Shown one piece after another: positions 1 to 8,872 of a DNA stretch of 64,000 nt. The notes under the pieces were generated by a model. The model had not been told where the DNA came from. It saw only the letters and a list, made by a program, of their open reading frames with translations, and made no database searches. The stretch covers positions 252,226 to 316,225 of the forward strand of contig JAJDDK010000007.1 of the NCBI GenBank assembly GCA_029260345.1, written 5' to 3'. The first letter of the stretch is position 1; each line of letters starts with the position of its first letter. Both the position numbers and the translations under genes were made by a program. The stretch is from Phycisphaerales bacterium (GTDB taxonomy: Bacteria; Planctomycetota; Phycisphaerae; Phycisphaerales; UBA1924).

Positions 1-713
1 ATGACCTGATCGCGCTGCCCGGTGTCGGCCGCTACACCGCTGGCGCGATCGCCAGCATCGTGTTCGACCAGCCCGCGCCGATCGTGGATGGCAACGTCGC
101 GCGCGTGCTGCTCCGCATCGAAGGCAACACCATCGATCCGCGATCGACTGACGGCTCACGCTGGCTCTGGAATCGCGCAGCGCAACTCGCACAGCGCGCT
201 TCGCACACCTCGGACGTCGCCGCGTTCAACGAAGGCATGATGGAGCTCGGAGCCACGATCTGCACGCCGCGCTCGCCCAAGTGCGGCCAGTGCCCCGTCG
301 CCTCCCTCTGCCGCGCGCGCCGCGATGGTCTCACCGGCACAATCCCGCCCACAAAGAAACCAGCCCGCGTCACCACCATCCACCATGACTGCCTTCTCTT
401 CGTCGACGCTCGCGGCCGCCGTCTCGTACGGCAGCGATCAGACGACGGTCTCTGGGCGGGCATGTGGCAGCCGCCGACGCTCGAAGGCAACGGCAAACCC
501 GCCACCAAAAAACAAATCGAAACCTGGCTCGGCGCCCCGGTCAGCCGCGTCGCGGCGTTTGAACACCTCACCAGCCACCGGCGCGTGAAATTCCGCATCT
601 GGCGCCCACAAACGTCACAAGACACGTCACTGCCCGGCGACTGGCGCACCGCTCGCCAGATCGAACGCCTCGCGCTCTCCAACCCGCACCGCCGCATTCT
701 GCTTGAGCTCTAA
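1..713 (+). CDS. mutY: A/G-specific adenine glycosylase MutY (5' partial)
   Basis: DNA repair glycosylase that removes adenine mispaired with 8-oxoguanine. The gene is cut by the window start; the visible frame (codons from base 3) gives 236 residues. It opens inside the helix-hairpin-helix motif LPGVGRYTAGAIAS, followed by the catalytic-Asp segment VDGNVARVLLR. A four-cysteine iron-sulphur loop follows (CTPRSPKCGQCPVASLC plus upstream context), which is diagnostic for MutY/endonuclease III. The C-terminal ~110 residues resemble the NUDIX-like 8-oxoG recognition domain of MutY (LLFVDARGRR, GLWAGMWQPP), which separates it from plain Nth. It is followed by a 247-base gap before rpsA. Confidence 0.93.
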   Translation, partial: DLIALPGVGRYTAGAIASIVFDQPAPIVDGNVARVLLRIEGNTIDPRSTDGSRWLWNRAAQLAQRASHTSDVAAFNEGMMELGATICTPRSPKCGQCPVASLCRARRDGLTGTIPPTKKPARVTTIHHDCLLFVDARGRRLVRQRSDDGLWAGMWQPPTLEGNGKPATKKQIETWLGAPVSRVAAFEHLTSHRRVKFRIWRPQTSQDTSLPGDWRTARQIERLALSNPHRRILLEL

Positions 714-734
714 CAAACTTTTTTCAGGCAGGAT

Positions 735-762
735 TTGCCGATCGCTCTGGTGTAGGTAGACT
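735..762 (+). promoter_or_regulatory. Possible sigma-70 promoter upstream of rpsA
   Basis: TTGCCG (735-740), a 16-base spacer and TAGACT (757-762) lie about 200 bases before the rpsA start. This leaves a long untranslated leader, common for S1 genes. The match is only moderate and rests on eye inspection. The rest of the 714-960 gap shows no convincing gene. Confidence 0.3.
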
Positions 763-960
763 GGGCGGTTCGCCGCTTGAAGAGACGGCGACTCCACAAC
801 CGGCGGCCTGTCTGCGAACGAATCGGGCATGTGGCTCGATCGCGGGTCGTCTGTGACACTCGAACCGCCCCATTGGGGCCGGCGGCCGGCAGTTCCCGGT
901 TGTCGTCAGGGATGCGGGCGGGCAAGGCTCGAACCGTTCCCCGGAAAGGCCAACGAAAAC

Positions 961-2745
961 ATGATCGATGAAACACTGATTGCGTCATTGGGCGCATCGG
1001 AGTCTGAGGTTGATGCGCTTCTGCGCGATGCGTTCGGCAGCGAAATCGCCGCCGGCGACATGGACCCGCTGCTGGAAGGCGCGATTCAGGACTTCGAGCC
1101 CGGCTCGCTCATTGAGGGCGAGATCGTCGGTTACGCCGGCGATGATGTGGTCATTGAAGCAGGTCTCAAGTCCGAAGGCCTCATCCCCAAGGATGAGTTC
1201 GACGACCCCGCAGACATCAAAGTCGGCGAAAAGATCACGGTGCTCCTCGAGAGCATCGACGAAGACGGCAGCATTTCGCTCTCCAAGCGCAAGGCGGATC
1301 GCATCCTCAACTGGAAGCGGATCCTCGAAACGCACAAAGAAGGCGACATCATCGAGGGCATCGCGACCCGCAAGATCAAGGGCGGCTTGCTCGTCGACAT
1401 CGGCGTGCCGGCGTTCCTTCCCGCGTCGCAGGTCGACATCCGTCGCCCGCACGACATCGGCGAATACATCGGCCGCAAGGTGCGCGCTGAAATCCTGAAG
1501 ATCGACGAAGAGCGGCGCAACATCGTCGTCTCCCGCCGCAAGCTCATCGAAGCGGAGCGCGAGGACGCGAAGAAGCGTCTGCTCTCGACGCTCACCGAGG
1601 GCGACATCGTCAAGGGCGTCGTCAAGAACATCGCGGACTTCGGCGCCTTCGTCGATCTCGGCGGCATCGACGGCCTCTTGCACATCACGGATATGTCGTG
1701 GGGCCGCGTGAATCACCCGTCCGAAGTCGTGCGCTACGGCCAGGACATCGAGGTCAAAGTCCTCAACATCGATCTCGAGAAAGAGAAGATCGCGCTTGGC
1801 CTCAAGCAGAAGGAAGTCAGCCCGTGGGAAGAGATCGAAGGGAAGTACCCGGTCGGCTCCCGCGTCAACGGCAAAGTCGTCAACATCGTCTCCTACGGCG
1901 CCTTTGTGCAGCTTGAGGAAGGCATCGAAGGCCTCGTCCACATCTCCGAGATGTCATGGACGCGCCGCCTGAATCATCCGTCCGAGATGGTCAACGGCGG
2001 CGACGAAGTCGAAGTCGTCGTCCTCGACATCGACAAGAACAAGCAGGAAATCTCGCTCGGCATGAAGCAGATCGAGGTCAACCCGTGGGAGCTCGTCAGC
2101 GAGAAGTACCCCCCCGGCACGGTCATCGAAGGCGAAGTGCGCAACCTCACGAACTACGGCGCGTTCGTCGAAATCGAGCCCGGCATCGACGGCCTGCTGC
2201 ACGTCTCCGACCTTTCCTGGACGAAGAAAGTCGCGCACCCCAACGAAGTGCTCACCAAGAGCGAAGCCGTCAAGTGCGTCGTTCTCGAAGTGGATCAGGA
2301 GAAGCAACGCATCAGCCTCGGCATGAAGCAGCTTCACGAAGATCCGTGGGTCAACGCCATCCCCGGCGCGTACCAGCCCGGCATGGTCGTGCGCGGCAAG
2401 GTCACTAAGATCACCAACTTCGGCGTCTTCGTCGAACTCGAAGATGATCTCGAGGGCCTGCTGCACGTCTCCGAACTCGCCGACCACAAGGTGGACAATC
2501 CGCAGGACGTGGTGAAGGCGGGCGAAGAGGTGGACGTCAAGATCCTCCGCGTCGATTCCGACGAGCGCAAGATCGGTCTCAGCCTCAAGCGCGCTCAGTG
2601 GGGCGCCGGCGACGACCGACCCGCCGGTGGCGGTGGCGAACAACAACCCGCACGCGACTCGGGAACCCCATCCCCCGCCCGCGGCGGCATGGACGAACAC
2701 GGCGCCCTTGGCACCGACAAGATCAAACTGCCGGGTCAGGAATAA
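961..2745 (+). CDS. rpsA: 30S ribosomal protein S1
   Basis: RNA-binding protein of the small ribosomal subunit that helps recruit mRNA. The 594 residues contain six S1/OB-fold repeats: two divergent N-terminal ones (starting near SLIEGEIVGYAGDD and DIIEGIATRKIKGG) and four canonical ones, each with a G-x-V-x-x-I-x-x-[FY]-G-[AV]-F-V core and a G-L-[LV]-H-[IV]-S/T-[DE] end. Six repeats is the full bacterial S1 complement. The tail is low-complexity (Gly/Pro/Gln rich), as is common. The in-frame opening extends upstream to 829, but the ATG at 961 is chosen because GGAAAGG lies about 10 bases upstream and the protein then starts MIDETLIASLG. It is followed by a rho-independent terminator. Confidence 0.96.
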   Translation: MIDETLIASLGASESEVDALLRDAFGSEIAAGDMDPLLEGAIQDFEPGSLIEGEIVGYAGDDVVIEAGLKSEGLIPKDEFDDPADIKVGEKITVLLESIDEDGSISLSKRKADRILNWKRILETHKEGDIIEGIATRKIKGGLLVDIGVPAFLPASQVDIRRPHDIGEYIGRKVRAEILKIDEERRNIVVSRRKLIEAEREDAKKRLLSTLTEGDIVKGVVKNIADFGAFVDLGGIDGLLHITDMSWGRVNHPSEVVRYGQDIEVKVLNIDLEKEKIALGLKQKEVSPWEEIEGKYPVGSRVNGKVVNIVSYGAFVQLEEGIEGLVHISEMSWTRRLNHPSEMVNGGDEVEVVVLDIDKNKQEISLGMKQIEVNPWELVSEKYPPGTVIEGEVRNLTNYGAFVEIEPGIDGLLHVSDLSWTKKVAHPNEVLTKSEAVKCVVLEVDQEKQRISLGMKQLHEDPWVNAIPGAYQPGMVVRGKVTKITNFGVFVELEDDLEGLLHVSELADHKVDNPQDVVKAGEEVDVKILRVDSDERKIGLSLKRAQWGAGDDRPAGGGGEQQPARDSGTPSPARGGMDEHGALGTDKIKLPGQE

Positions 2746-2781
2746 GAACCAACTGGTTCATCTGAATCGCGCATGACAATG

Positions 2782-2814
2782 CCCGAGGCGCCCTAAGGCG
2801 TCTCGGGTTTTTTT
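2782..2814 (+). terminator. Rho-independent terminator of rpsA
   Basis: An 11-base stem (CCCGAGGCGCC / GGCGTCTCGGG, one G-T pair) with loop CTAA is followed directly by seven T. It lies 36 bases after the rpsA stop. Confidence 0.92.
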
Positions 2815-2868
2815 GTGGGGCCGTCGCCTCGAAGGCTCGGCTAGGCTTCTGTCAGTGATCAATCTCAA

Positions 2869-2967
2869 TCAGCACAAGACAATGAACGTCAGCACCGTCA
2901 GGACCAGAATGCGGAATCGGTTGTCGGTCATCGCCAGCGGCTTCAGGTTTTGGACGGCGGTCATCAT
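2869..2967 (-). CDS. Putative 32-residue single-helix membrane peptide
   Basis: A small gene on the minus strand, not recognised as a known family. It reads MMTAVQNLKPLAMTDNRFRI, then a hydrophobic stretch LVLTVLTFIVLC to a TGA stop. Three things support it: a strong Shine-Dalgarno (GGAGAG six bases before ATG), third codon positions that are almost all G or C (about 28 of 32), and a sensible topology with a charged N-terminus and a C-terminal membrane segment. It is divergent from the following secreted-protein gene. Function is unknown; candidates are a small membrane protein that modulates a partner, or a type I toxin-like peptide, with no direct evidence for either. Because it is so short, chance cannot be excluded. 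Confidence 0.5.
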   Translation of the reverse strand: MMTAVQNLKPLAMTDNRFRILVLTVLTFIVLC

Positions 2968-3001
2968 GCTCACTCTCCGATTCTTGGGTTGTCTGAGAAA
3001 C

Positions 3002-4879
3002 ATGGTTCAACCGCTGTGCCAAACCCGTGAAGAAAGCGCCAAACCCGCTTTGCGAAGCGCCAGAGTGGGTCGGCCGTCCGAGAACCGAAACCGCGCGCTG
3101 CCCCGGCGCGACAGCGCGTTGCGTGCAATCAACACACGTTTGGCTCGCACGACGCTTGCGGCTCTCGCGCTCCTCACGTTCGCCGCGTTACCGGCCGCTG
3201 GGCAACCCTCCGCCGCGGACACGATGCAGGCGTATCGGACTGTCGAAGGCTGGATTCGCGCGTGGGATGTGCCCGCCGAAGCGCAGCTTCTGGACCCGCC
3301 GGAGACGACCGCCGCATGCGTGACGTTGCGCCTGTCCGGGCGTGTGATGGGTCGCGCCACGGCGACAACCGCCGGGCAATCGTTATGGGAAGCGGCGCGG
3401 CGGGCTTGGCAGGAGGCGGCGTCCAACCTTCCCGTGGAGCGCGATGCGCTGCGTCAGGAAAATCTGCGCGCTTTGGCGCCGCAACTGATGATTGATGTGC
3501 AGCTCGCCGGACCGATGACGCCGATCACGGCGGGGTCGCTTCAGGAAGCGGCGCAGAATGTTTCACCGGGCAAACAGGGCGTCGCGGTGCGCGCCGGCGA
3601 GCGCATCGAAGCGGTGTTTCCGGGGTTCATGCTGTCAACGAACATGACGCCGGGTGATGGTTTGATTGCGGCTCTCGGGATGCTTGGTCTGCCGCCGCAG
3701 GATTTGGCGGTGCTGAAGCGCGATGCGGGGTTGATCCTCTATCGCTTCGATGTGCAGCATGTGGCACAGGCAGCGCCGGGCGAGCCGCCGATTTTTCTGA
3801 CGCGCGGCGGGCGCACGGTGAAAACGCGGCAGATCACGCCGCGGACGCTGCGCGATTTCGGCGATCAGCTCGCGGCGAATCTCGTGCGAAGGCAATGGCC
3901 CGGCGAAGAGCCATTCGGCCTGCTCGGCACGTATCAGCCGTGGCTCGACGAATTCGAAGATGCAGCGCCCGCAAATGCGGCGGATCAGGCGCTGGCGGCA
4001 CTGGCGCTGGCGCGCTGGGCGCAGGTGTCTCGCAATCGCGAAGACATGCATGAGGCCTCCGTCGCGGCGGCGCAGTGGGTGCTTCAGAAACTCGCGGATG
4101 TCGGTGAGGGCGAAACGTCACCCAATGAAGACGCGGTGGCAAGTTCGCTGATGGCGATGGCGTATCTCACGTTTTTGAATCCGAATCAGACAGCGCCGAA
4201 TCAGGGCGCGCCCGCGTCCGCAGCGCCGCCTCAAAACGGCGCGGCGAATCCGCCGGTCGTCGAAGCGATTCGCGTGAATGCCGTCGCAATGGCGGCGCGA
4301 GCGCACAACAACGAAGGCCTTGCGGAGGATGCGAACAATCGCATTCGTGCATTGTTTCAAAACACGCCGCCTGCGCAGTTACCGTCACTCATGCCGTGGC
4401 TCGGCTGGGCTGAGCTTGCTTTGCTTGATGATGAAGAGCGCGTGCCATCCGCGATTGCGCTGCGCGAGTTTCGTGATCTTGTCGAAGAGCATCAACTCTC
4501 GCTGCTTGATGTTTCATCGAGTGGCGATGAAGACCTCGCCGGTGGGATCGTGTTCACCAGTGGCGGCGCCGCGCTGCCGACGTGGCAGTCCATCCGGCCG
4601 CTGATCTTTCTCGCAACGATGCTTGGCGATGAACGGCTGACATCCCCGGATGAACGAGCCGCGCATCTTGTTCGGCTTCTGGAAGGGCTGCGCTTTGTGC
4701 AGCAACTCACCGTCGATGAGGCTGAATGTCACATGTTTGCGAATCCGGATCGCGCCCTCGGCGGCGTGCGTCTGGCCTTGTGGGACCAGCGCCAACCGGT
4801 GGATTCCACAGCGCTGGCCCTGCTTTTGGTCGCGGAATCGCTGGAATCCGTCGAAAAAATGACTGGCGCGTCTCGATAG
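3002..4879 (+). CDS. Secreted protein, N-terminal AMMECR1-like region and helical C-terminal half
   Basis: A predicted exported protein of about 590-625 residues; function unknown. A signal sequence (LARTTLAALALLTFAALPAAG, cut before QPSAAD) lies about 40 residues into the frame from ATG 3002, so a later start (GTG 3065, TTG 3119 or TTG 3140) may be the real one; none has a good ribosome site. The first ~180 mature residues follow the pattern of AMMECR1 domains: a VTL-x-x-x-G-R strand, a helix, ID-V-x-L-x-x-P-M-x-P-I, GKQGVAVRAG and a helix ending in a 'GL' turn. The second half is helical and rich in Ala/Leu, with LAALALARWAQ-type repeats reminiscent of alpha-alpha toroid proteins. The AMMECR1 link is by eye only. 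Confidence 0.75.
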   Translation: MVQPLCQTREESAKPALRSARVGRPSENRNRALPRRDSALRAINTRLARTTLAALALLTFAALPAAGQPSAADTMQAYRTVEGWIRAWDVPAEAQLLDPPETTAACVTLRLSGRVMGRATATTAGQSLWEAARRAWQEAASNLPVERDALRQENLRALAPQLMIDVQLAGPMTPITAGSLQEAAQNVSPGKQGVAVRAGERIEAVFPGFMLSTNMTPGDGLIAALGMLGLPPQDLAVLKRDAGLILYRFDVQHVAQAAPGEPPIFLTRGGRTVKTRQITPRTLRDFGDQLAANLVRRQWPGEEPFGLLGTYQPWLDEFEDAAPANAADQALAALALARWAQVSRNREDMHEASVAAAQWVLQKLADVGEGETSPNEDAVASSLMAMAYLTFLNPNQTAPNQGAPASAAPPQNGAANPPVVEAIRVNAVAMAARAHNNEGLAEDANNRIRALFQNTPPAQLPSLMPWLGWAELALLDDEERVPSAIALREFRDLVEEHQLSLLDVSSSGDEDLAGGIVFTSGGAALPTWQSIRPLIFLATMLGDERLTSPDERAAHLVRLLEGLRFVQQLTVDEAECHMFANPDRALGGVRLALWDQRQPVDSTALALLLVAESLESVEKMTGASR

Positions 4880-4977
4880 GCCGAACTGTTCGGAAACCGG
4901 CGCCGCTGAGGTGCGTATGAATTGGGTCCGAAGACGCTCACACGAGTGAGTGTCACACGTCTCGGAAGGAGATTTCT

Positions 4978-5838
4978 GTGCGACCGATCACTCCCCTCAT
5001 TGCGTGCCTGGCGCTCGCGGCGCCGACGTTGCTTATCACGACTGACGCTGCGGCGCAGGTGCGCCGGTCGCTCGACCCCCGCCGCGCCACGGCGGAAGCG
5101 CTGCTCAAGCCCATGACGGTGAACTTCACCGACGCGAAGCTGCTGGACGTCATGACGTTCTTGCAGGATTTCACCGGCGCACAGTTTGACGTGATGTGGA
5201 TCGACGATCGCAACGCCGATGGGCTCGACCCGGATCGCACCGTGTCACTTTCCGTCACGGACATGACGGCGCTGTCGGTGCTTGAGCGCGTGCTTGAGCG
5301 CACGTCCGAAGGCTTCGAGCCGGCGACGTGGCAGTTCAGTGAAGAAGGCGAATTGCAGATCGGACCAAAGACGCGTCTGAACGCTTACGCAGAGCTGCGC
5401 CTGTACGACATTCGCGATCTGCTCTTTCAAGTTGAATCATTCACCGATGTGCCGGACCTCGGTCTTGGGCAGATCATTCAGGGTCAGGGCGGCGGCGGTG
5501 GCGGTGGAGGATTCGTGGTGACGCCCCGCGATCGCGGCACGCCCGAAGAAGAAGCCGAAACAATCATCAACCTCGTGATCCAGTTCATCGAGCCTGACCA
5601 GTGGCGCGCCAACGGCGGCGACGGCGGCTCCATCACGTACTACCAGGGCAATCTGCTCGTGCGTGCTCCGGATTACATCCAGCGTCAGCTCGGCGGGTAT
5701 TCCTTCTGGCCTGCCGAGACCGTTTCGCGCGGCCAGCGCATCAGTGAACGCAAACGCACGAACGCCATCGAAAATACCGGCGGCGAAACGACGCCGGTCG
5801 TCGCGGACGAGAAGTCCAGCGAAACAAAGCAGAACTAA
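4978..5838 (+). CDS. Secreted STN-domain (secretin N0-like) protein
   Basis: A predicted exported protein of 286 residues starting at GTG with AAGGAG seven bases upstream. It has a signal peptide (MRPITPLIACLALAAPTLLI...AAAQ). Residues ~35-120 fit the STN/N0 fold found at the start of secretins and TonB-dependent receptors: MTVNFTDAKLLDVMTFLQDF, then SLSVTDMTALSVLERVL. The beta-strand-rich remainder (LRLYDIRDLL, a glycine run, IEPDQWRANGGD..SITYYQGNLLVRAP) is a pattern repeated in many planctomycete secreted proteins. It lacks a secretin pore domain, so it is not a complete secretin. It is probably periplasmic or cell-surface; partner unknown. A terminator follows. Confidence 0.8.
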   Translation: MRPITPLIACLALAAPTLLITTDAAAQVRRSLDPRRATAEALLKPMTVNFTDAKLLDVMTFLQDFTGAQFDVMWIDDRNADGLDPDRTVSLSVTDMTALSVLERVLERTSEGFEPATWQFSEEGELQIGPKTRLNAYAELRLYDIRDLLFQVESFTDVPDLGLGQIIQGQGGGGGGGGFVVTPRDRGTPEEEAETIINLVIQFIEPDQWRANGGDGGSITYYQGNLLVRAPDYIQRQLGGYSFWPAETVSRGQRISERKRTNAIENTGGETTPVVADEKSSETKQN

Positions 5839-5864
5839 GGCGGCGCTACGCAAACCGCTCTTGG

Positions 5865-5894
5865 CCCGCGGCTTCACGTCGCGGGTCTTTTTTT
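5865..5894 (+). terminator. Rho-independent terminator after the STN protein gene
   Basis: A six-base GC stem (CCCGCG / CGCGGG) with a nine-base loop is followed by TC and seven T, 27 bases after the stop codon. Confidence 0.85.
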
Positions 5895-5918
5895 GCGCGC
5901 ACGCGGTACGCTGATGGC

Positions 5919-6572
5919 TTGTCCATAGACACAATCATTGTGTGCCCGCTTGAGATTGAACACCGCGCTGCAACGCGCGCAGCGAACGGGCGCGCTAAGA
6001 TCATGACCACCGGCCCCGGTCCCAACTGCATGCGCCGCACGTTGAATCAAGTCCCATCCGGTTCGTTTCGCCGCATCATTTTGTTCGGCGTCGCCGGCGG
6101 CTTGTGCGAAACGGAGCCTTCGCCAGAGATTTCATATGTCGTGAACCCCACAACCGGCGAGCGATGGACGTCGCCATTGTCATCATCCAGCGGCGCCACC
6201 GTCGCCGGCGTCGATACTCCCCTGCTCACCCCGACCGACAAACGCGCCATGCATGAGCGCACCAATGCACAACTCGTCGACACCGAGTCGCACGTCTTCG
6301 CAGCGCATTGCACAAGTCATCACTGGAACTGGGCCATCATTCGCGGCGTCAGCGATGGCCCGGATGAATCGCTCCCTGCCTGCGTCGGCGGCTGGGTCGG
6401 CGACGATGGACGCACGCGTGCTGGTCGAGTCGCGCGAGATCTCCTCATGAGACCTGCCCTGCTCCAGCGCGTCAGGCGCCTCGGCCGATCAACCTCTCGC
6501 GCGCTCGATGCGGCTTCAGTCCGTCTCGACGCGCTCCTGAACACCGACGCGGATACGATCGCCCCTTCATGA
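5919..6572 (+). CDS. Nucleoside phosphorylase-family protein
   Basis: A 217-residue protein of the PNP/UDP/MTAN superfamily, whose members cleave N-glycosidic bonds of nucleosides or related substrates. Visible marks are the N-terminal strand IIVCPLEIEHRA, the glycine-rich phosphate loop FGVAGGL, the substrate-binding Glu segment LVDTESHVFA, and IIRGVSDGPDE, which carries the conserved acidic residue of the family. It most resembles the short hopanoid-associated or futalosine-type phosphorylases rather than classical PNP. The exact substrate cannot be told. The start is TTG at 5919, giving the usual strand directly at the N-terminus. Its stop overlaps a possible upstream start for nadD, so the two are probably one operon. 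Confidence 0.75.
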   Translation: MSIDTIIVCPLEIEHRAATRAANGRAKIMTTGPGPNCMRRTLNQVPSGSFRRIILFGVAGGLCETEPSPEISYVVNPTTGERWTSPLSSSSGATVAGVDTPLLTPTDKRAMHERTNAQLVDTESHVFAAHCTSHHWNWAIIRGVSDGPDESLPACVGGWVGDDGRTRAGRVARDLLMRPALLQRVRRLGRSTSRALDAASVRLDALLNTDADTIAPS

Positions 6573-6640
6573 ATCCCTTGCACCGCGCATCCGGTCAGCA
6601 GAAAACGTGGTCGATCGAACCGCCAATTCCAGACGAGGTG

Positions 6641-7273
6641 ATGACGCTGCTTATCTTCGGCGGCGCCTTTGACCCGCCGCACAATGGGCATGTGCAGTTG
6701 CCCGCTCGCGTGATGGAGGAGATCGATGCGGACTGGCTACTCTACGTGCCCGCAGCGCACGCGCCGCTCAAGAAAAAAGGACCAATCGCCAGCGGCGCCG
6801 ATCGCCTCGCGATGCTCCATCGCGCACTGGACGGACAGAGCCGCACCAGCGTGACGGACGCCGAGCTCTTCCGCGGCGGCACGAGCTACACCCTCGAAAC
6901 GCTGCGGCAACTGCGAGGCCGCCTCCCGGACGACATCGCCATACGGCTCCTCATCGGCGCCGATCAGGCCGCATCGTTCCACCGCTGGCGATCGCCGGAG
7001 GAGGTCATTGAACTGGCTGAGCCGGTCGTGATGCTCCGGCCCCCGGAGGAAACGGCCGAGACGCTGCTGGATCGCCTCAGCGCCCACTGGCCGCTCGACG
7101 AACTCACGCAATGGGAAAACCGAATCGTCGAAATGCCAATCAGGAATGCGAGTTCGACGCGCGTCCGGGAGATTCTGCGCGAGGAAGGGCCGCAGTCACC
7201 GAGCCTCGCGCGGCTCGTCCCCGCCCCAGTGTTGCAACACATCGCCGAACACCGCCTATACGCTAGTCCCTAA
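6641..7273 (+). CDS. nadD: Nicotinate-nucleotide adenylyltransferase
   Basis: Joins nicotinate mononucleotide and ATP to form deamido-NAD in NAD synthesis. The nucleotidyltransferase signature GGAFDPPHNGH is at residues 7-17. The family C-terminal motif appears as R-N-A-S-S-T-R-V-R-E, matching ISSTxIR. The length of 210 residues is normal for NadD. The frame is open to an ATG at 6569 that overlaps the upstream stop, but starting there adds 24 unconserved residues. The ATG at 6641 follows ACGAGGTG and puts the signature at the expected place. Translational coupling from 6569 remains possible. Confidence 0.95.
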   Translation: MTLLIFGGAFDPPHNGHVQLPARVMEEIDADWLLYVPAAHAPLKKKGPIASGADRLAMLHRALDGQSRTSVTDAELFRGGTSYTLETLRQLRGRLPDDIAIRLLIGADQAASFHRWRSPEEVIELAEPVVMLRPPEETAETLLDRLSAHWPLDELTQWENRIVEMPIRNASSTRVREILREEGPQSPSLARLVPAPVLQHIAEHRLYASP

Positions 7274-7283
7274 GGAGCGACCT

Positions 7284-8237
7284 ATGACGACTCGGCTGAC
7301 CTCACTCTTTCTGCTAATGCCCCTCGCCGCATTGCTGACCAGTTGCACATACTGGTCGCACCGCGAATTCCAGACGGTGGCGACACAGGAAGAAGTCTTT
7401 ACAGCACGTGCTGATGATCCGTATTCCGATTGGGTGACCGCCGCGGCATGGCCAGCGCTGCGCAACAATCTGACGGCCGCTGAGCGCGCTTATGACGAAT
7501 CACCAAACGATGAAATGGCGATCATTTGGCTGGGGCGACGTCAGGCGTATCTCGGGTTCTATCACGAAGCAATTGCGACATTCTCCGACGGCCTGACGTC
7601 ACATCCGAACAGCTTCAAACTGCGGCGCCATCGCGGCCATCGGTTCATCACCGTCCGGCAATTCGACCGCGCCGTGGATGATCTCTCCCGCGCAGCGCGC
7701 CTTGCGGCGGACCATCCGGACGAAACTGAACCGGACGGCGCGCCCAACGCACTGGGCATTCCCCGAAGCACGACGCAAACGAACATCTATTACCACCTGG
7801 CGCTCGCGCACTACCTGCTCGGGGATTTCGAACAGGCTCGCGATGCATGGCAGGTATGCCTTGATTTATCGCAAAACGATGACATGCGTATAGCGACCAT
7901 GTACTGGCTGTACTTGACCAATCGACGCCTCGGCGAAAATGGCGCCGCGGCGGAGATCGTGGCCAGTGTGTACGAATCCATGGACATCATCGAGAATTTC
8001 GATTACCACGAGCTGCTCTTGATGTTCAAAGGTGTTGTTGAGCCGGAAGACGTCTTGGACTTCGATTCCGGGACCGGAGTGCAACAGGCAACGCGTGCGT
8101 ACGGCGTCGCGATGTATGATTACTTTGCAGGCAAGAAGAAAGAAGCGAACAAACTTCTCGCGCAGATTGTTGCGGAAGCAAACCCCGCCGCGTTTGGCGC
8201 GATCGCCGCGGAAGTGGATTTCATTCGGCTTGATTGA
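7284..8237 (+). CDS. TPR-repeat lipoprotein
   Basis: A predicted membrane-anchored lipoprotein of 317 residues. The signal peptide MTTRLTSLFLLMPLAALLTSC ends in a lipobox (L-T-S-C). Tetratricopeptide-like helical repeats follow (IIWLGRRQAYLGFYHEAIAT, LRRHRGHRFITVRQFDRAV, IYYHLALAHYLLGDFEQAR). TPR proteins act as scaffolds; the partner is unknown. An AAGGAG site lies six bases before the ATG. It begins ten bases after nadD stops and is likely cotranscribed with it. Confidence 0.88.
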   Translation: MTTRLTSLFLLMPLAALLTSCTYWSHREFQTVATQEEVFTARADDPYSDWVTAAAWPALRNNLTAAERAYDESPNDEMAIIWLGRRQAYLGFYHEAIATFSDGLTSHPNSFKLRRHRGHRFITVRQFDRAVDDLSRAARLAADHPDETEPDGAPNALGIPRSTTQTNIYYHLALAHYLLGDFEQARDAWQVCLDLSQNDDMRIATMYWLYLTNRRLGENGAAAEIVASVYESMDIIENFDYHELLLMFKGVVEPEDVLDFDSGTGVQQATRAYGVAMYDYFAGKKKEANKLLAQIVAEANPAAFGAIAAEVDFIRLD

Positions 8238-8272
8238 ATGGATATCGCAAAGAAGCGATGTGACAACGCTGC

Positions 8273-8677
8273 TTATTGATCGTGCCGCGACTCAGGCGCC
8301 AGCATGAGCGGGCCTGCGGTCATCGTCTCAAGCTGCAATTCCGGGAAGCGCTCATACACCTGCTGCTGCGTCAAACCATCCGCAAGAATCGCACCTGATG
8401 CATCCGTCACGGTGTAGCGCGGCCCATCGGCGCCTGCGCTGACGCGCAGCACATAGTCGCGCCCTTCAAACGAGCCAAGGCTCGATGGCAGGTCTGCCTT
8501 CGAATACGCCAACGCCGCCTCATTTTTGAACCCCGCGTTGGAAGGTTCCGGATCAATGCGGCTCGTCACCCAAAGAAACCCAAGCGCCACTGCCAGAGCC
8601 GTCCCCACACGCATCAAGACCGGTTTCACATCGCGAAGTGACGGGCGAGGCGCATCATCAGGTCGAGGGAGTTTCAT
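8273..8677 (-). CDS. Single-pass membrane protein of unknown function
   Basis: A 134-residue protein with a short cytoplasmic N-terminus (MKLPRPDDAPRPSLRD), one membrane helix (VLMRVGTALAVALGFLWVT) and an ~85-residue exterior domain (YVLRVSAGADGPRYTVTD, then DGLTQQQVYERFPEL). The exterior part reads as a small mixed alpha/beta domain. I do not recognise the family. The frame extends to 8731, but the ATG at 8677 places the start just ahead of the membrane helix; no strong ribosome site supports either. It is convergent with the TPR lipoprotein gene and divergent from tRNA-Glu. Confidence 0.65.
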   Translation of the reverse strand: MKLPRPDDAPRPSLRDVKPVLMRVGTALAVALGFLWVTSRIDPEPSNAGFKNEAALAYSKADLPSSLGSFEGRDYVLRVSAGADGPRYTVTDASGAILADGLTQQQVYERFPELQLETMTAGPLMLAPESRHDQ

Positions 8678-8797
8678 GCAGGATCTATCGGCCGAATCCG
8701 TGGAGGAGTTGCGTCCGAGAATGATGCTCAAGAGGCCGAGGTTTGTCCTGCCTGCCAGAGCCGCTAGAATCCCCGCCTACCGGCCAACCAGCCAGAT

Positions 8798-8872
8798 GGC
8801 CCCATCGTCTAGCCTGGTCCAGGACGTCACCCTTTCACGGTGAAGACAGGGGTTCGAATCCCCTTGGGGTCA
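8798..8872 (+). tRNA. tRNA-Glu (anticodon TTC)
   Basis: A full cloverleaf. The acceptor GGCCCCA / TGGGGTC has one G-T pair and discriminator A. The D arm is intact. The anticodon stem is TCACC / GGTGA with loop CTTTCAC and anticodon TTC at 8834-8836. The T arm is CAGGG-GTTCGAATCC-CC type with loop TTCGAAT. CCA is not encoded. The gene for a tyrosine recombinase on the opposite strand ends inside it, so its 3' half is the attachment site of the island. Confidence 0.95.

Noticed and set aside
985-2700. Long antisense frames over rpsA
   Set aside because: Mirror frames of S1 repeats, acidic and without own motifs or ribosome sites.
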